The notes beneath the pieces were generated by a model. The model worked only from the letters and a program-made list of their open reading frames with translations. It had not been told where the DNA came from and did not search any database. This document shows, piece after piece, positions 9,536-24,500 of a DNA stretch of 64,000 nucleotides; positions within the stretch are counted from its first letter, which is position 1, and the number at the start of each line of letters is the position of its first letter. A program made the position numbers and the translations under genes. This DNA comes from Arion vulgaris (taxonomy: Eukaryota; Mollusca; Gastropoda; Stylommatophora; Arionidae): the NCBI GenBank assembly GCA_020796225.1, contig CM036775.1, positions 10,214,671 through 10,278,670 on the forward strand, read 5' to 3'.

Positions 9536-12500
9536 CTGATGAAAAAAGAATCAAAAATAAATATCAACTTACATAAATACAACAAAATATACCAACAACT
9601 TAAACAAATACAACTAAATATACCAACAACTTACATAAATACAACTAAATATACCAACAACTTACATAAATACAACTAAATATACCAATAACTTACATAA
9701 ATACAACTAAATATACCAACAACTTACATAAATACAACTAAATATACCAACAACTTAAACAAATACAACTAAATATATCAACAACTTACATAAATACAAC
9801 TAAATATACCAACAACTTACATAAATACAACTAAATATACCAATAACTTACATAAATACAACTAAATATACCAACAACTTACATAAATACAACTAAATAT
9901 ACCAACAACTTAAACAAATACAACTAAATATATCAACAACTTACATAAATACAACTAAATACACCAATAACTTACATAAATACAACTAAATATACCAACA
10001 ACTTACATAAATACAACTAAATATACCAATAACTTACATAAATACAACTAAATATACCAACAACTTAAACAAATACAACTAAATACACCAACAACTTACA
10101 TAAATACAACTAAATATACAACAACACAAATACAACTAAATATACCAACAACTACATAAATACAATTAAATATACCAATAACTTACATAAATACAACTAA
10201 ATATACCAATAACTTACATAAATACAACTAAATATACCAATAACTTACATAAATACAACTAACACAAACACAACTTCTTCTTCAGTGATGCAGCGGCACT
10301 GGAGCTCTTGCCCATCGACCCAACACTATGTGGTGGTATCTGTATGTGTGTGTAAGTTGTTCTTTTGTTCTGTATTATGTGTTTCATTTATCTGGTCTTG
10401 GAGGAACTTCCTGACATCATCTAGTGCTTAACACCTGAAGAGATGGTGGTGAACGGTTTCATGATGATGTGCGCACAGTTGGCCCTCTGGAGTGTGTTGT
10501 GGTTGAATTCTGTTCATATGATTATTAAGTGTTATGTGTTGGGTTCAGAGTCTAAAAATGGTGCTCTTCTTGTAAGATGGTTGATGTTGTCATTAAGGTT
10601 AGGGCTGGCCATATCTTGTTCTTCTTCTTTGCGTTCGTTCTTTACGACCAATTTTAATCACTCTTTGTGATATGTTTGATCTTTGCCAAGAACGTGTATA
10701 CGTTGCACATTGGTTTGGTAGGCCCCTAAATGCATAAGACTTCTACACGTTTAGGACACATGCATCCGATTTCAGCCATAACTCCTTAGTCGCCTCTTAC
10801 GACATGTGTGGCAGGTAACAGTGGTTCTATTCTTTAAACACCAAATTTGGGCCCCGGTAACCACTCGGGCGGCTGGCCATATGTCTGTACACCTCTCTTC
10901 CTGTGTCTCCCACAGCCCATATGTTCAACCACATTTCTTTATTTGTTGTCAACATGATTTGCTTTGCTGTACGGAGAGTTGTTGCTGATTGGTTGTTCTT
11001 GTGTTGACCCTTTCTTGGCTAGTCTATCTGCTTTATTATTTCCAGGTGTGTTTGATTGTCCAGGGATCCACTGCATAGTTATTTTGATGTCATGTGACGT
11101 AACAAGTTTACCTTCTTCTTCTTCTGCATTCACCCACTATAAATTCAGGCGTAGCCATGGCGTCAGGTGTGGTGCTTCTGAGTTTTGCGTGAGAGCCTGC
11201 TTACCGTTTTATTGGTTTCCTTGCCATACAGGCGGGCCTTCTCCGCATTTCAGAGGTAGCAAGTTTATCAATCATCATCATCATCAAGGTGTGTATCCTT
11301 TATAGGATGTTGTTCTCTTTGCAGCACATCTGAAATTCAGTCTCTTTCCCAGTTCATCCACTTCGTCGATGGTCATACTCATGGTTTCTTTAATATCTTG
11401 TAGCCATCTTCTTCTTGATCTGCCTCTGGGACCCTGCCCTCTAGTATTGTTCTTTCCAGGCCATCGTGACGCTTGATGTGACCAAACGCCCGAGTGGTTA
11501 CCGGGGTCCAAATTTGGGATGTAAAGAATAGAACCACTGTTACCCGCCGTGCATGTCGTAAGAGGCGACTAAGGAGGTTTGGCTGAAATCGGATGCACAT
11601 GTCCTAAACGGTAGAAGTCGATCGCTTAGGCCTACCAAACCAATGTGCAACGATACACGTTTGGCAAAGATCAAACATATCACAAAGAGTGATTAAAATT
11701 GGTCGTAAAGAACGAACGCAAAGAAGATTGACCAAAGTATGTAATTTTTCTGTATAGTATGTTGTTTATCAGCCAATTCTCTTTAACATTTAGTTCTTTC
11801 AGGACATTGTGTTCTTTCTTTTTTCTGTCCATGGTATTCGTAGGATCTTTCTGTAGCATTTAGTTTCAAGGGCTGATTTTCGTTCTTAATTTTAGTTTAT
11901 CAATATGCAACACATATACAACTAAATGTACCAACACCTTAAATCTATATATATATATATATCTCTGTCTGTATTGACTGAGTATATCCATGTCATGTGA
12001 GAGTCCAGAGCATGAGGTTTACTTCTATTGTCTGTCTTGTGAAGGAAATCATCATGACGCGATGACTCATGTATGTGTAGGGCAGACTGTAGATAGACAG
12101 ACATACAAGTACTTACAAAATTGAATGAATTCTTACTAAACATAAATTAATGAAGACATTCATAAATGGATATTTATGTAGAATAGAGGGACTGAGATGG
12201 TATAATAAGATTATGAACCAGGAACTCTGAGAAAGAACTGAACTGATAACAGTGGAGACAGAGATAAAGAAGAAACGATGGCGATGGATAGGACACATAT
12301 TGAGAAGACCGACCGAAAGCATTGCAAGACATGCACTGTTTTGGAACCCGTAGGGGAAGACCTAGACAGACCTGGAGAAGAGAGATAAAGACTGATTTTA
12401 AAAGGATAGGTAAAACATGGAAAGAATTGAAAGGGATGGCAGTAGAGAGGAAGAGCTGGAAGAAGTTTGTTGAAGACCTGTGCTCCGTTGGGAGTTGAAA

Positions 12501-15500
12501 TGTGAAGAAGATACATGAATTGAATCAAACACATCAAATATTGGATAAGACTGGAGTTACAACTAAGTAAACACATCAAATATTGGATAAGACTGGAGTT
12601 ACAACTAAATAAACATATCAAATATTGGATAAGACTAGAGTTACAACTAAGTAAACACATCAAATATTGGATAAGACTAGAGTTACAACTAAATAAACAC
12701 ATCAAATTTTGGGACAAAACTACCTGTTCTTAACTTCTTCTTCTTCAGCATCTCTGGTCATGCGCTTAATTTACTGTGGACCACAACTGGGCAGACAGCT
12801 TCAGGTCTGTCAGGTTTCCCAAAGCTTAGTTTTCAGGTCGACTGGGTGTGGCACATGTTGCTTCTCAGCTCACACAGAAGAGGACAGTCTTGCAGGATAT
12901 GCTCTGGTGTCTGTTCGCCTGCTGACACTGGCAGAGAGCTGTTTGACTTATTCCTAGTCTGTATAAGTGTTTGTTGAGTCTGCAGTGTCCTGTACATAGT
13001 CAAAATATAATGACCTGGTCTGTTCTTCTTAGGTCTTTGAGGGAGTCTTTCCATAATCATATCCAGTGTTTGTCTTCCAGTCTACTGCAGATTTCTCTGT
13101 ATGAGGGTTTTGACCTCTTGAAAAGACAAGGGGTTGGTAAATTTGCTCTTTGGCACTGCCCTCCTTAGCTAAGACATCAGCACTCTCATTGCCTGCAATG
13201 CCACAGTGAGATGGAATCCACTGCAAGTGAATTTCTGCCTTTTCTGAAAGCTGAGCAAGTTCTCTTTGTAGTTTTTGTACTGTGCTGTCAGTGGATTTAG
13301 CCTCCGGGGCTTGTATAGCTGACAGTGAGTCTGTAAGAAATACCATCTTGCCTGCACGTGCTTGCAGCTTATTCATGTGCTGTGCTGCCATCAGAAGGGG
13401 CTAAGAGTTCTGCTTTGTAGTTGGAACAGATTCTTCCAGTAGGAGCCGCTAGAGACACAGTGGTAGCATCTGGGTGCCTAATGTACACTCCTGCTCCACC
13501 ATTCATGGTTGCCTCCATTGCCGATCCATCTGTGTAAATTCTATCCAGCTGTCTTCTGGAAACATGTAATGGAGATGTTCCATTGTAATTGCTTTTTTCC
13601 ACTAGATTAGGCTCGGCATCTTTGCTTAATAATTTAGGGATGGAGGTTGAGAAGTTTAGTGGTACTGAGTCTGGTTCCCAGTGATCAAAAAGCAATTCTT
13701 CAGGTATGGAATTATGATTTATTAGTTCCAAGTATGACTTTCCTATTTCTTTTGCTTTGTGGTTTAGATTTTGGCGCTTTAGTCTGTTCTTTGTTCTACC
13801 CGCCATTTTTTCATGAGTGATGGGAGGCATTCTTTTGATCCTTTCAGTCTGTAGAATCACTTTCTCCTTCTTCTGTCTTCCAAGGGCTGGATGTTGGCTG
13901 CCTTTTCCATTTCTACAATTGGTGTAGATTTCATGGTTCCCAAAATAGTACGCAGACACCTGTTTTGTGTTTTTCCAGTATCGATTTGTTTGAATGGGCT
14001 GCTGATATCCATGTCGATGATGCATATTCCAGGGTCGTAACTGCACCACTGCACCTGACCAGGATTGAATACAGCCCCAGGTGTTCACCAGCTTCCGCAT
14101 CACACTTTGTTTCCTCATAGCCTTCTGTTTGTTTCCATTATGTGATTTTTCCCATGTCAGACGACTGTCAGCTTAACTCCCAAAAAGGTTGGAGTATGGG
14201 AACGGGAACGATATCATCGTTAAATTTCAGTCTGAAGTGTTCTTCCTTGTTGACAATGAGAAAGCTATAGTTTTGCTCCGGCTTATTTCTAGACCCCATT
14301 TACTGCCCACATTATGACGCTGTTCAGGCTGGCCTGAGTTTAAAGATGGCAGGACCCAGAAACTGTGAGGGCCCACAGCTAGATCATCAGCATGGAGAGA
14401 GTGTGATCATGTCTGGGCAGAGTTTGTGGCATATCAAAAAATTAGTTTAGCTCGGATCCCATCACTGCACGTCGAACAAATTAGTCCTAAGTGCTCCGAT
14501 CTCTCCCCAGATGTCCATCAGCGGTGGCGACCACCACACCGGTCCCTTTTTTGGTTTACAATTCTTCTTTTTCTGCCAGCATAGCCTTTTTGAGCCACAC
14601 CACACTTAACTTTGAGTTCTTGCAGTCTGGTTAGTGTTGTGGATGCACCGCTATTACGTGAATCATGTACACGCCCTCTCCCTTAAGGAATTTATAATAT
14701 CAGCCTGGTCCATTGCCCGTCCGCTTTGGACAGCAGCCATACCTGCAAGCCTATCCGCACGTTCATTCCCCTTACACCTGCATGCCCGTACAAAATAAAA
14801 CTGATCTTTTTCAGCTAGGGCCTCAATGATTTTATCCAATGTCTCCAGCCATCCTGTTTAATCTTCCTGAGCATATTATTGAGTCACTGAGGAAAACATG
14901 CATTGAAAAAAGAGCATATCAATAATATATACCAGGAAAAGCAATGGGGACAGTACGCTGCCCTGTGGGACTCTGCTCTTAATTTGAATCTGGGACTGCA
15001 CTCCATCCAATTTTACAGATGCTTGTCTATGGGTAAGAAAGTCTTTATCCAATAGTACATTCTACCCGTATTCCACTGGGCGTCAGAGCTTGAGTAGCAA
15101 ACCATCTTTCCAGACTTTGTCGAAGGCTTTAGACATGTTGAAGAACACTGTGAGGGTTTTCTTCTTTCCTTGGAAACCATTTTCTATGTCATGTGAGGTA
15201 TGCCACTTTGGGCATCAGTGCTTCTATGCTGCCTGTAGCCTGTCTGGATCCAGTTTATGGTTGGATTCTAAAAACCACTGGAGTCTAGTGGTTATCACTT
15301 CCCAGCAGTTTTTCAGTGCAACTTAGCAAACTTATAGGTCTGTAGCCTCATGGATCCTTTTGTCTTTTCCACTTTTTGAAAATTGGGTGGATTGTGGCAT
15401 TTTTCCAGATGTCTGGGACTCTCCCTTGTCTCCAACTATTGTTAAAAATCTGGAGTAGAAGACTCTGTGCTATTGGACCTATTTGTTTGAGCATGTCGTT

Positions 15501-18500
15501 TGATATTCCATCTGGTCCCGGGGCCTTTTACGATTGAGCTTTTTCAGTGCTCTCTGCAGCTCAGTCAGTGTGATGTCTACCTCCATACAGGGTTCACTTG
15601 TTGCTTTTGAATGTAGCATTTATCTCACTTCTGACTTCTTTCCCTTGCTCCTGACTTATTGAGCATGAGCTTTATTGCTTGTAACACTGGGCCATCAGGT
15701 AGCTGCTCGCTTCCTGTGAGAAGTTGTTCTCCTTGCTGGAGAACTGTTTTCCCTCTAGATGGGTTGTCATCGCTCAGGGCTTTTGTAAGTCCCCCACAAC
15801 TTTTGAGTATCTTTTCCATGTTCAAAGAGGTGTCTTTTCTTTCCAGGATTTCTACACTGCTGGTTTCTTTCTCTAACATAAAGGGCCCTTGCTCTATTGT
15901 GTTGCATTACATTTTTGGGCCGTTGTGCGAGTTCCATTGTATTTCTGGCACTGCAAAGCGAGCTATGGAGAACTTCCATGTCTGGTGTCCAATATGGCTT
16001 GTAGTTTTTTCTCCTCCCTCTGGGTATAGCCTTTTTGCAGCATCTAAAATGGCTTTATTGAATGAATGTGCATCTCTGTCCACTTTTCCTGATTGATTAA
16101 TTTCTTTTCAGTACTTGTCTGCTAGTTCTTGGAATAGCTTCCAGTCTGCCTTTTGTAATTCCAACTAGGGGCAGAGTTTGTAAGTTCCTCCTTATTAATG
16201 TTATTTATGAGGAGTTTCACTGGTCTATGGTCACTACCTCCAATCTGTTCGCAGACTTGCCTTTCGGTTATCCTGTGAATGTCGCCTGTAGCAAAAGCCA
16301 GATCTGGGGTGCTTGTTGTGCGCCACCGTCGTGAGTAACATGTGTGAGGATCATCTGGTGGTTGAGAATGGTGAGACTGTTGGTGATCAGCCATTCTTCA
16401 AGGCTTTCACCTCAAGGATCTAGCGTGTCATAGCCCCAGCTTGGTGAGTGGCTGAAGTCTCCCCACTATAAGCAAGTTGTCATCTTGAACTTTGATAGCT
16501 TCCAGCTCAGTTGAATGGAGGGTGGTGAGTATATATTGTATAGTGTCATCTTAGTGTTGTTGATAAGGAGTTGAACAGCTATGAATTCTGTGCTCATCTG
16601 ATTGGACCTGTGAAGTTCAACTGCCGGTATGGAATTACTAACTAGTGTTACTACTCCACCCTTTTTGTCTATTTTTCTATCCTGACGGAAGGTTTCAAAC
16701 CTCTAATGCTGAATCTATTTCCCGGATTAAGGTGCGTCTCTTGAATACAGCAGATGTCAATCTTTTCTGCTCGCAGACGTTCCTCTAGCCTCGTTTTTTG
16801 TTAGTTACCCTTCTGCATTCCATTGCATAATTGTGAGGGGTGAAAGTTTGTCCTTGCTTCCAGTAGTAATACCCTGTCCTCCCCTGGCTTTGCAAGAATC
16901 AACAGGGCCGCCAGTAGCTAGGGTGGACCTCGAGGCAGGGGGTCCGGTCCCACCACCCCTGGCTGTTTCCCTGGTGGTGGCACCACAGTTATATAAATAT
17001 TAGCGCATGGCCATTTGAGTTGTTCGTATGTGTCGATTCCTCCCGCCAATAATGGCTGACACATTCCGTTTCTGAGGACATCTTTTTTTGAGGTTGTTCT
17101 CTAGACAGTTGCAGTCCCCTGCTGACGAGATCTGTCTTCCCGGTTTGTCTGGAGTCGCCCTACTCTAGATGACTTCAGCCTTCTGTTGCCGGGCTCACCA
17201 ACCCAGGCTTTTATGCAGGGTGTGCCCCCTGGACACTGTAGTTTAACTCTTATGCTTAAGGGAAAGTGTCATGAAGTAGAAGACAAGAAAAGGATGTCCT
17301 CCTCAAGAGAGAGAGAGAGAGGACAAGTGCTATTTGTCCCATAGCTGGGGATGGGTTGGTTGCAGCCAGAGCATTTACCACTCGCCGGTGGGTTCTGCAC
17401 TGTCACCTTATGAGGCCCCATCCTGCTCCCCGCTTTTGGTCTGGCCTTTCACCTTCAGTCTGTTCGGCTGGTTAGACCTGCCAGGAGTTAGACTCCGCCG
17501 ACATGGCCTGAAGGATCCTAAAGGCACACAAACCCTCCAACCACGATAAGGTAGGCTAATATGGAGGGTGTTCTTAACTGAGAGTTACAACAAATATGGG
17601 GACTGCCTAGAGTAGTTGAGTAGCTCGGCCTGCTAGCTGTGAGACCTCTAGCGGTTCGAACCTACTGTCTGGCATTTGTTCGAGTCCCTGGTCTTACTCA
17701 GGACGATAACGTGAGTACCTCTGAAGTCGTGAGAAAATCTGCCTGTATGGCGAGGGAATACTAATTACGAGTACATTGAGCACACGGCTGCCAGTGTAAG
17801 TAATTTACAATGTGCACGCTGCTGCCATTGTAAGAAATTGGAAAACGGATTTTCTGTAAAATCAGTTTCAGAGATGAAACTTCATCTGAGTTGAAAGCGA
17901 TAAAGAAAAGAAAACAACTAAATAAACACATCAAATATTGACAGACTAGAGTAACAACTAAATAAAACATCAAATATTGACAAGACTAGAGTAACAACTA
18001 AATAACACATCAAATATTGACAAGACTAGAGTAACAACTAAATAAACACATCAAATATTGGACAAGACTAGAGTAACAACTAAATAAACACATCAAATAT
18101 GACAAACTATAAAACTAAATAAAAGACAGCACAAGTTGTTTACAAGACCATCATCAATGCACTTCTGTGAGTAACTGTATGTCTTGATCTCTTTCACACA
18201 GGAAGATCTCGACTGCAGTGCACAATTCTCAGAGCGCGCAAGGCCCGATATAATTTAGAAGATTGTGAAAATATTCTGTAGGAGTTACAAAAATAATTTT
18301 TCTAATGATTTTGTTCAGGCAGCGGCTTTTCCAGCCTGCTCTTCTCAATTTTAAACTGCCAAGGGTTCTTTTATGTGCTCAACTTGAACACAGGATCTAC
18401 ATTTTATCGTCCATCTTCGATAGGACTAAGAACTCGATCTCACCTACACTGAGATCAGGATCTCTGGAAAATAACCAAATAGCTTCACCAGGGACGAACC

Positions 18501-21500
18501 GAGTACCGATGGAATGAGAGGCAGCACCTTACCTCTATGCTACAGAAACCCTAATGTTTTCTGATTGTGACCAAGCCACTTAAATGGATGGTCATCATCA
18601 GGTGCTGGCTGGCTGAGGCAATCATGTATCTCCCAAATCTCCGTCTCTGGTGTTGACCAAGCCACTTGAAATGGATGGTCATCCAGGTGCCGCTGGCGTG
18701 AGCGATCATGATCTCCCAAATCTCCATCTCTGGTGTTGTGACCAAGCCACTTTAAATGGATGGCTCATCAGGTGCCGCTGAGCGAGGCGTCATGATCTCC
18801 CAAATCTCCGCTCTGTGTTGACCAAGCCACTTGAAATGGATGAAGTCATCATCAGGTGCCGCTGCCAGAGCGTCATTATCTCCCAATCTCCATCTCTGGT
18901 GTTGTGACCAAGCCACTTTAAATGGATGGTCATCATCAGGTGCTGGCTGGCGTAGGCGATCATGTATCTCCACAAATCTCTGAAGTTGTGACCAAGCCAC
19001 TTTAAATGAATGGTCATCATCAGGTGCTGGCTGGCGTAGGCAATCATGTATCTCCACAAATCTCCATCTCTGGTGTTGTGACCAAGCCACTTTAAATGGA
19101 TGGTCATCATCAGGTGCTGGCTGGCGTAGGCGATCATGTATCTCCACAAATCTCTGAAGTTGTGACCAAGCCACTTTAAATGAATGGTCATCATCAGGTG
19201 CTGGCTGGCGTAGGCAATCATGTATCTTCACAAATCTCCGTCTCTGGTGTTGTGACCAAGCCACTTTAAATGAATGGTCATCATCAGGTGCTGGCTGGCG
19301 TAGGCAATCATGTATCTCCACAAATCTCCATCTCTGGTGTTGTGACCAAGCCACTTTAAATGGATGGTCATCATCAGATGCTGACATGAAGTCAGGCTAT
19401 CCAAAATTTTCTTGCTCTGTCTGCCTCAGCCTTGTCTATCCTCGATTTTACAGATTGTCACAATGTGTTCTAAGCCTCTTTTCTCATTACATGTCCACAA
19501 ATGATGACTGCCTCTTTCTTATATTGATGATAAGCTTTCTCTGTGTCTTGACCTTATTCAACACCTCAATGTTAGTGATTTTAGCAGCCCATGGGATTCT
19601 CATCATTCTTCTGTAAAATCACATCTCTGTGGTGCTCAGAGATTTTCCTATCTGTGTGTTTACTGTCCATGACTTGTATCCACATGTCAGTAGTGGTTCT
19701 AGGTAGCATTGAATAATACACATACTGATATCAACTGACCATGACTTGTTGCAGATAATGCTTCTCATTTTCAGGAACACAACTTTGACCTGCCCTATTT
19801 TGCTCTTTATTTCTGATCGACATCTGATGTTACCAGGACTCCGAAGTATTTAAATTGCTGAACTTGTCTTAGCTAAGTCCTATTTACTATAATGGTGCAT
19901 TTTACCAGTCTGTCTTTTTGATATGATCATAAATGGATGGTACAGTGCCTAATTGCTTTAAAAAACGTCCAAGTGGTTTCCGGGGTCCAAATTTGGGGTG
20001 TAAAGAATAGAACCAATGTTACCTGCCACGCATGTCGTAAGAGGCGACTAAGGAGGTTTGGCTAAAATCGGATGCACATGTCCTAAATGTGTAGAAGTCT
20101 ATGCGTTTAGGGCCTACCAAACCAATGTGCAACGTATACATGTTCTTGGCAAAGATCAAACATATCACAAAGAGTGATTAAAATTGGTCAAAGAAGGAGG
20201 AGGAGTTTTAAAAAACACCAAAAAAACGCAGATTAGAGTTACAACTAACTTGAGTAGATGAATAATTGGGTCAAACTTACTTTAAAAACATGGGGACTAA
20301 CAAACTCATTTTCAGGGCAGGCTGACCAGAACCACTTGGGCAATGGACCTGGAGGTGCCGTTGAGATGAAGTAGCCCATAGCCAGGGGTTGTTGTAGGAG
20401 GTTGTAGTCATCTTGGGGGTCTGCAATATTCTCTCCCAGACTCTGTGGACAAGGTGAGAGGTCATGAAACATACATACTGTCGACTACTCAACTGATATC
20501 TCCCAGGGCTCTTCTTCTCTTCGTAACGCTCCATATCGACTCCTTATTAAACCACTTCTGTGTGATTTGTATGTGATCTGAGCTTCTTCTTCTTGAACGC
20601 TCCATATCGACCACTTGTTAAAGCACTCTGTGTGATTTGTATGTGATCTGAGCTTCTTCTTCGAATGCTCCATATCGACCGCTTATTAAACCACTCTGTG
20701 TGATTTGTATGTGATCTGTGATGGGAGCTGCGCTCTATTCCATTTGACCAGATGCTAGGTGTCTCTTCCCATTTGAATGTTCACAGAACAACATTTGTTT
20801 TGGTATGCAGCAATTGTCCATCTTTTCGTATGTCCTGGCCGTCTTAGTCTTTTACTGGTGAGTATGCCCATAATGGTAGGCAAGTTTGAATGTTGCAGTG
20901 TGAAATACAACATATCATTAGATGGATGGCAAATACAACATTAAACTGATGTATAAATATCATCTCAGAGATACAAAATATACCTTCCTTCTATCCTCTG
21001 AAATATTGTCTCTTGTTTAAACTTCAGTCTTTTGTCGCTCACGCAGAGGTCCGTGTAGTTTTATGCTGAGTGACGTTTCACTAGGCCAGTGAGTTTGCCT
21101 CAGTATATCGTATTCGGGGCAGTCTTAAAGTATGTGCTCTGCAGTCTGATGTGTCTGTCTACACGTACACATGGCTGAATTGCCAATCTTGAATTTTGTA
21201 TACATGTGGCTCGGAGCCGATTGTGTCCTGTTCTAAAGCGCAGAATGACAACTCGTTCTAATCTGCTCATATTATAGAAGTTGTCTTGTGTTCATATTTG
21301 TGGCTTTCTCATTGATTTAATCATCTTTTTTTTCCCCTGATGGTATGTAACTGGTACATGCGGTTGCTCTCCTGCAGCACCTTCCTTGTCCAGTCGGTCT
21401 ACCGTTTCATTTCATGGTATTTCACAGTGAGATGGTATGCACTGCAAGACAAGCCTGCCCTACAAGATATACAAATGATTGAGAGATTCCCATGTTCTGT

Positions 21501-24500
21501 GTGTTTCCCCAAGAAGAATTCATCATCATCATCATGCATTGAACACAAGACACAAAACTTACAGCAGATGGGCCTCCACTGATACGAGAATACTGTTTTG
21601 TGTGCACTAATGACTGGGGAGCCAGGTGATGATGTTGAATGGATTGAACACAAGACACAAAACTTACAGCAGATGGGCCTCCACTGATACGAGAATACTG
21701 TTTTGTGTGCACTAATGACTGGGGAGCCAGGTGATGATGTTGAATGGATTGAACACAAGACACAAAACTTACAGCAGATGGCCCCCACTGATACGAGAAT
21801 ACTGTTTTGTGTGCACTACTGACTGGGGAGCCAGGTGATGATGTTGAATGGATTGAATACAAGACACAAAACTTACAGCAGATGGGCCTCTGCTGATACG
21901 AGAATACTGTTTTGTGTGCACTAATGACTGGGGAGCCAGGTGATGATGTTGAATGGATTGAACACAAGACACAAAACTTACGGCAGATGGACCTCCACTG
22001 ATACGAGAAATCTGTCTCTGTGAACTGCCGACTGGGGAGCCAGGTGGTGATGTTGTCTGTGTATCAAAGTTGTCTCCAAAGAACTCAACCAGGAACATGT
22101 CATCTCCCATGAGATTCTCGGAGAAGACATCATCAATATCCAAATGTGGTGTGAAATCATTCTGTGGATCTTGTTGGAGTGGGTTAGCATTGACCTGTAA
22201 CAGAAGAGAGGGTTAGCATTGGCCTGTAACAGAAGAGTAGCAGTCCAGTCAGAATATATCATGTTGGAGTGGGTTAGCATTAACCTGTAACAGAAGATGG
22301 ACATTGGCCTGTAACAGAAGAGTAGCAGTCCAGTCAGAATATATCATGTTGGAGTGGGTTAGCATTAACCTGTAACAGAAGAGTGGGTTAGCATTGGCCT
22401 GTAACAGAAGATAGCAGTCAGTCAGAATATATTATGTTGTAGAGGGTTAGCATTGACATGTAACAGAAGAGTGGGTTAGCATTGACCTGTAAAAGAAGAG
22501 TAGCAGTCCAGTCAGAATATATCATGTTGGAGTGGGTTAGCATTAACCTGTAACAGAAGAGTGGGTTAGCATTGACCTGTAACAGAAGAGTGGGTTAGCA
22601 TTGACATGTAACAGAAGAGTGGGTTAGCATTAACCTGTACAGAAGAGTGCTAGCATTAACCTGTAACAGAAGAGTGGGCTAGCATTAACCTGTAACAGAA
22701 GCGTGGGCTAGCATTGACCTGTAACAGAAGAGTAGCAGTCCAGTCAGAATATATCATAATATATGTTCATTATATAAGTATAATTACATCGGTTAGATAG
22801 AAAATAGTCAACTAGAAGATTTGGATTTTATAGATGATATTGCCTTGTTAAGTAAAAGCAATCATGCAAATTTTCAAGCCAAATACAATAACTTCTTATT
22901 CTTCTGCACTTGTCTGCGATGAATTCAGGCGTAGTCATGCGTCTGATGTGGTGCTTCAAACTGATTCCTGCCTTACAGTTATATTGGTTTCCTCGCCATA
23001 CAGTGCAATAACAAATGAGGAACTTTCGAAACGAACGGACAGTGCATTTGTGGAGAACATCATCAAAAGACAAAGATGGAGGTGGTTTGGACATGCATGT
23101 CGTATACCAGTGGGGGCATTTGCTAGGACAGCTCTCAGATGGACAGCGGATGGGAAGAGAAGGTCTGGTAGTCCAAAGGAAACATGAAGAACGGTGGAGA
23201 GAGTTGGGAGTGTGGAGTGACGTGGGAGACGGTTGGTAGAAAGGCAGCAGAACAGCAACAGTGGAAGTCTCTTGTGGAAGCCTTATGTGTCAGTCGGGAC
23301 CAAGCGGATATAGAAGTAAAAACAACCAATATATGTTAAGAAAAACAAATAACTTGTCATCTATAGCATCAAAAGTTGGACTGCAGATACGCTATGAAAA
23401 AAACAAATATAATGAAGACACCTATGGCAAGTAATGCAGATATCACCCTGAATCTAAAATGAAAATAATAACAGAGCAGTTCACCTATTTATGTAGCAAT
23501 TTTGATTGCTCAGGAAATGTTTTTAAAAAAAATGATCTACAAATTGTCAAAGCAAAATCAGCTTTTGAAAATCTAAATAAAATATGGAACTGCAAGTTAT
23601 ATAGTTTTAAAACTAAATCAACCCCTTGTGGACCAAACACCACACTAAGTGGCTTTAAGCTGGATACCTTTTTAACAGGAGTCACACCAAAGTGTATTTT
23701 TGATTTGAAAAACAAATGACTTGTAAAAACATGGCTTGTGCCTTGTCAAGTCCACTAAGAGTTAAGACTGTTCAATTCAAATGTTGTATCAATCCTAACA
23801 TATGTCAGCCAGAGTTGGAAAATGACTAAAGATATAGAAAGTAAGTTGAATGCATTTGAAAATAGATGTCTGTGAAAAATAATGAACATAAAATGGAATG
23901 AATTCAGGAGAAGTGATGAAAGAGAAATGTCTGGTCAACCACTAGTAACAACTGTCATAAGAAGGAGAAGATGGAGATATGTTCGGCATACCTTGAGAAG
24001 AAATGTCTGGTCAATCACTAGTAACAACTGTTATAAGAAGGAGAAGATGGAGATATGTTGGGCATACCTTGAGAAGAAATGTCTGGTCAATCACTAGTAA
24101 CAACTGTTATAAGAGGGAGAAGATGGAGATATGTTCGGCATACCTTGAGAAGAAATGTCTGGTCAATCACTAGTAACAACTATTATAAGAAGGAGAAGAT
24201 GGAGATATGTTGGGCATACCTTGAGAAGAAATGTCTGGTCAATCACTAGTAACAACTGTTATAAGAAGGAGAAGATGGAGATATGTTCAGCATACCCTGA
24301 GAAGAAATGTCTGGTCAATCACTAGTAGCAACTATTATAAGAAGGAGAAGATGGAGATATGTTGGCATACCTTGAGAAGAAATGTCTGGTCAATCACTAG
24401 TAACAACTGTTATAAGAAGGAGAAGATGGAGATATGTTCGGCATACCTTGAGAAGAAATGATCAAAGAATGCCAAAGCAGGCATTGAAGTGGGAAGCAAA

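Larger units (their letters stand above)
12735..17568 (-). mobile_element. LINE-A: nearly complete EN-RT-RNase H retrotransposon
   Basis: 4,834 bp flanked by a perfect 10-bp duplication TGTTCTTAAC (12,725-12,734 and 17,569-17,578), including a 476-bp nested LINE-E insert. Order on the minus strand: an unidentified leader (16.9-17.5 kb), an endonuclease domain ([10 protein letters not shown] near 16,740; [11 protein letters not shown] near 16,230), RT ([14 protein letters not shown] near 14,955; the metal box HADDLAVG at 14,370-14,393), RNase H (13.0-13.5 kb) and a Cys/His terminus ([17 protein letters not shown]). The layout is that of jockey/I-type non-LTR elements. Many stops and shifts. 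The 3' tail is GCTGAAGAAGAAG. Confidence 0.93.

Noticed and set aside
12211..12717. A 168-codon minus-strand frame with [13 protein letters not shown] repeats
   Set aside because: Antisense shadow of the 42-bp array and LINE-K4; the frame exists because 42 is a multiple of three.
18752..19387. A 211-codon open frame on the minus strand
   Set aside because: It is the 90/81-bp LINE-derived array read through. Units that are multiples of three keep frames open without selection, and a second frame is open too.
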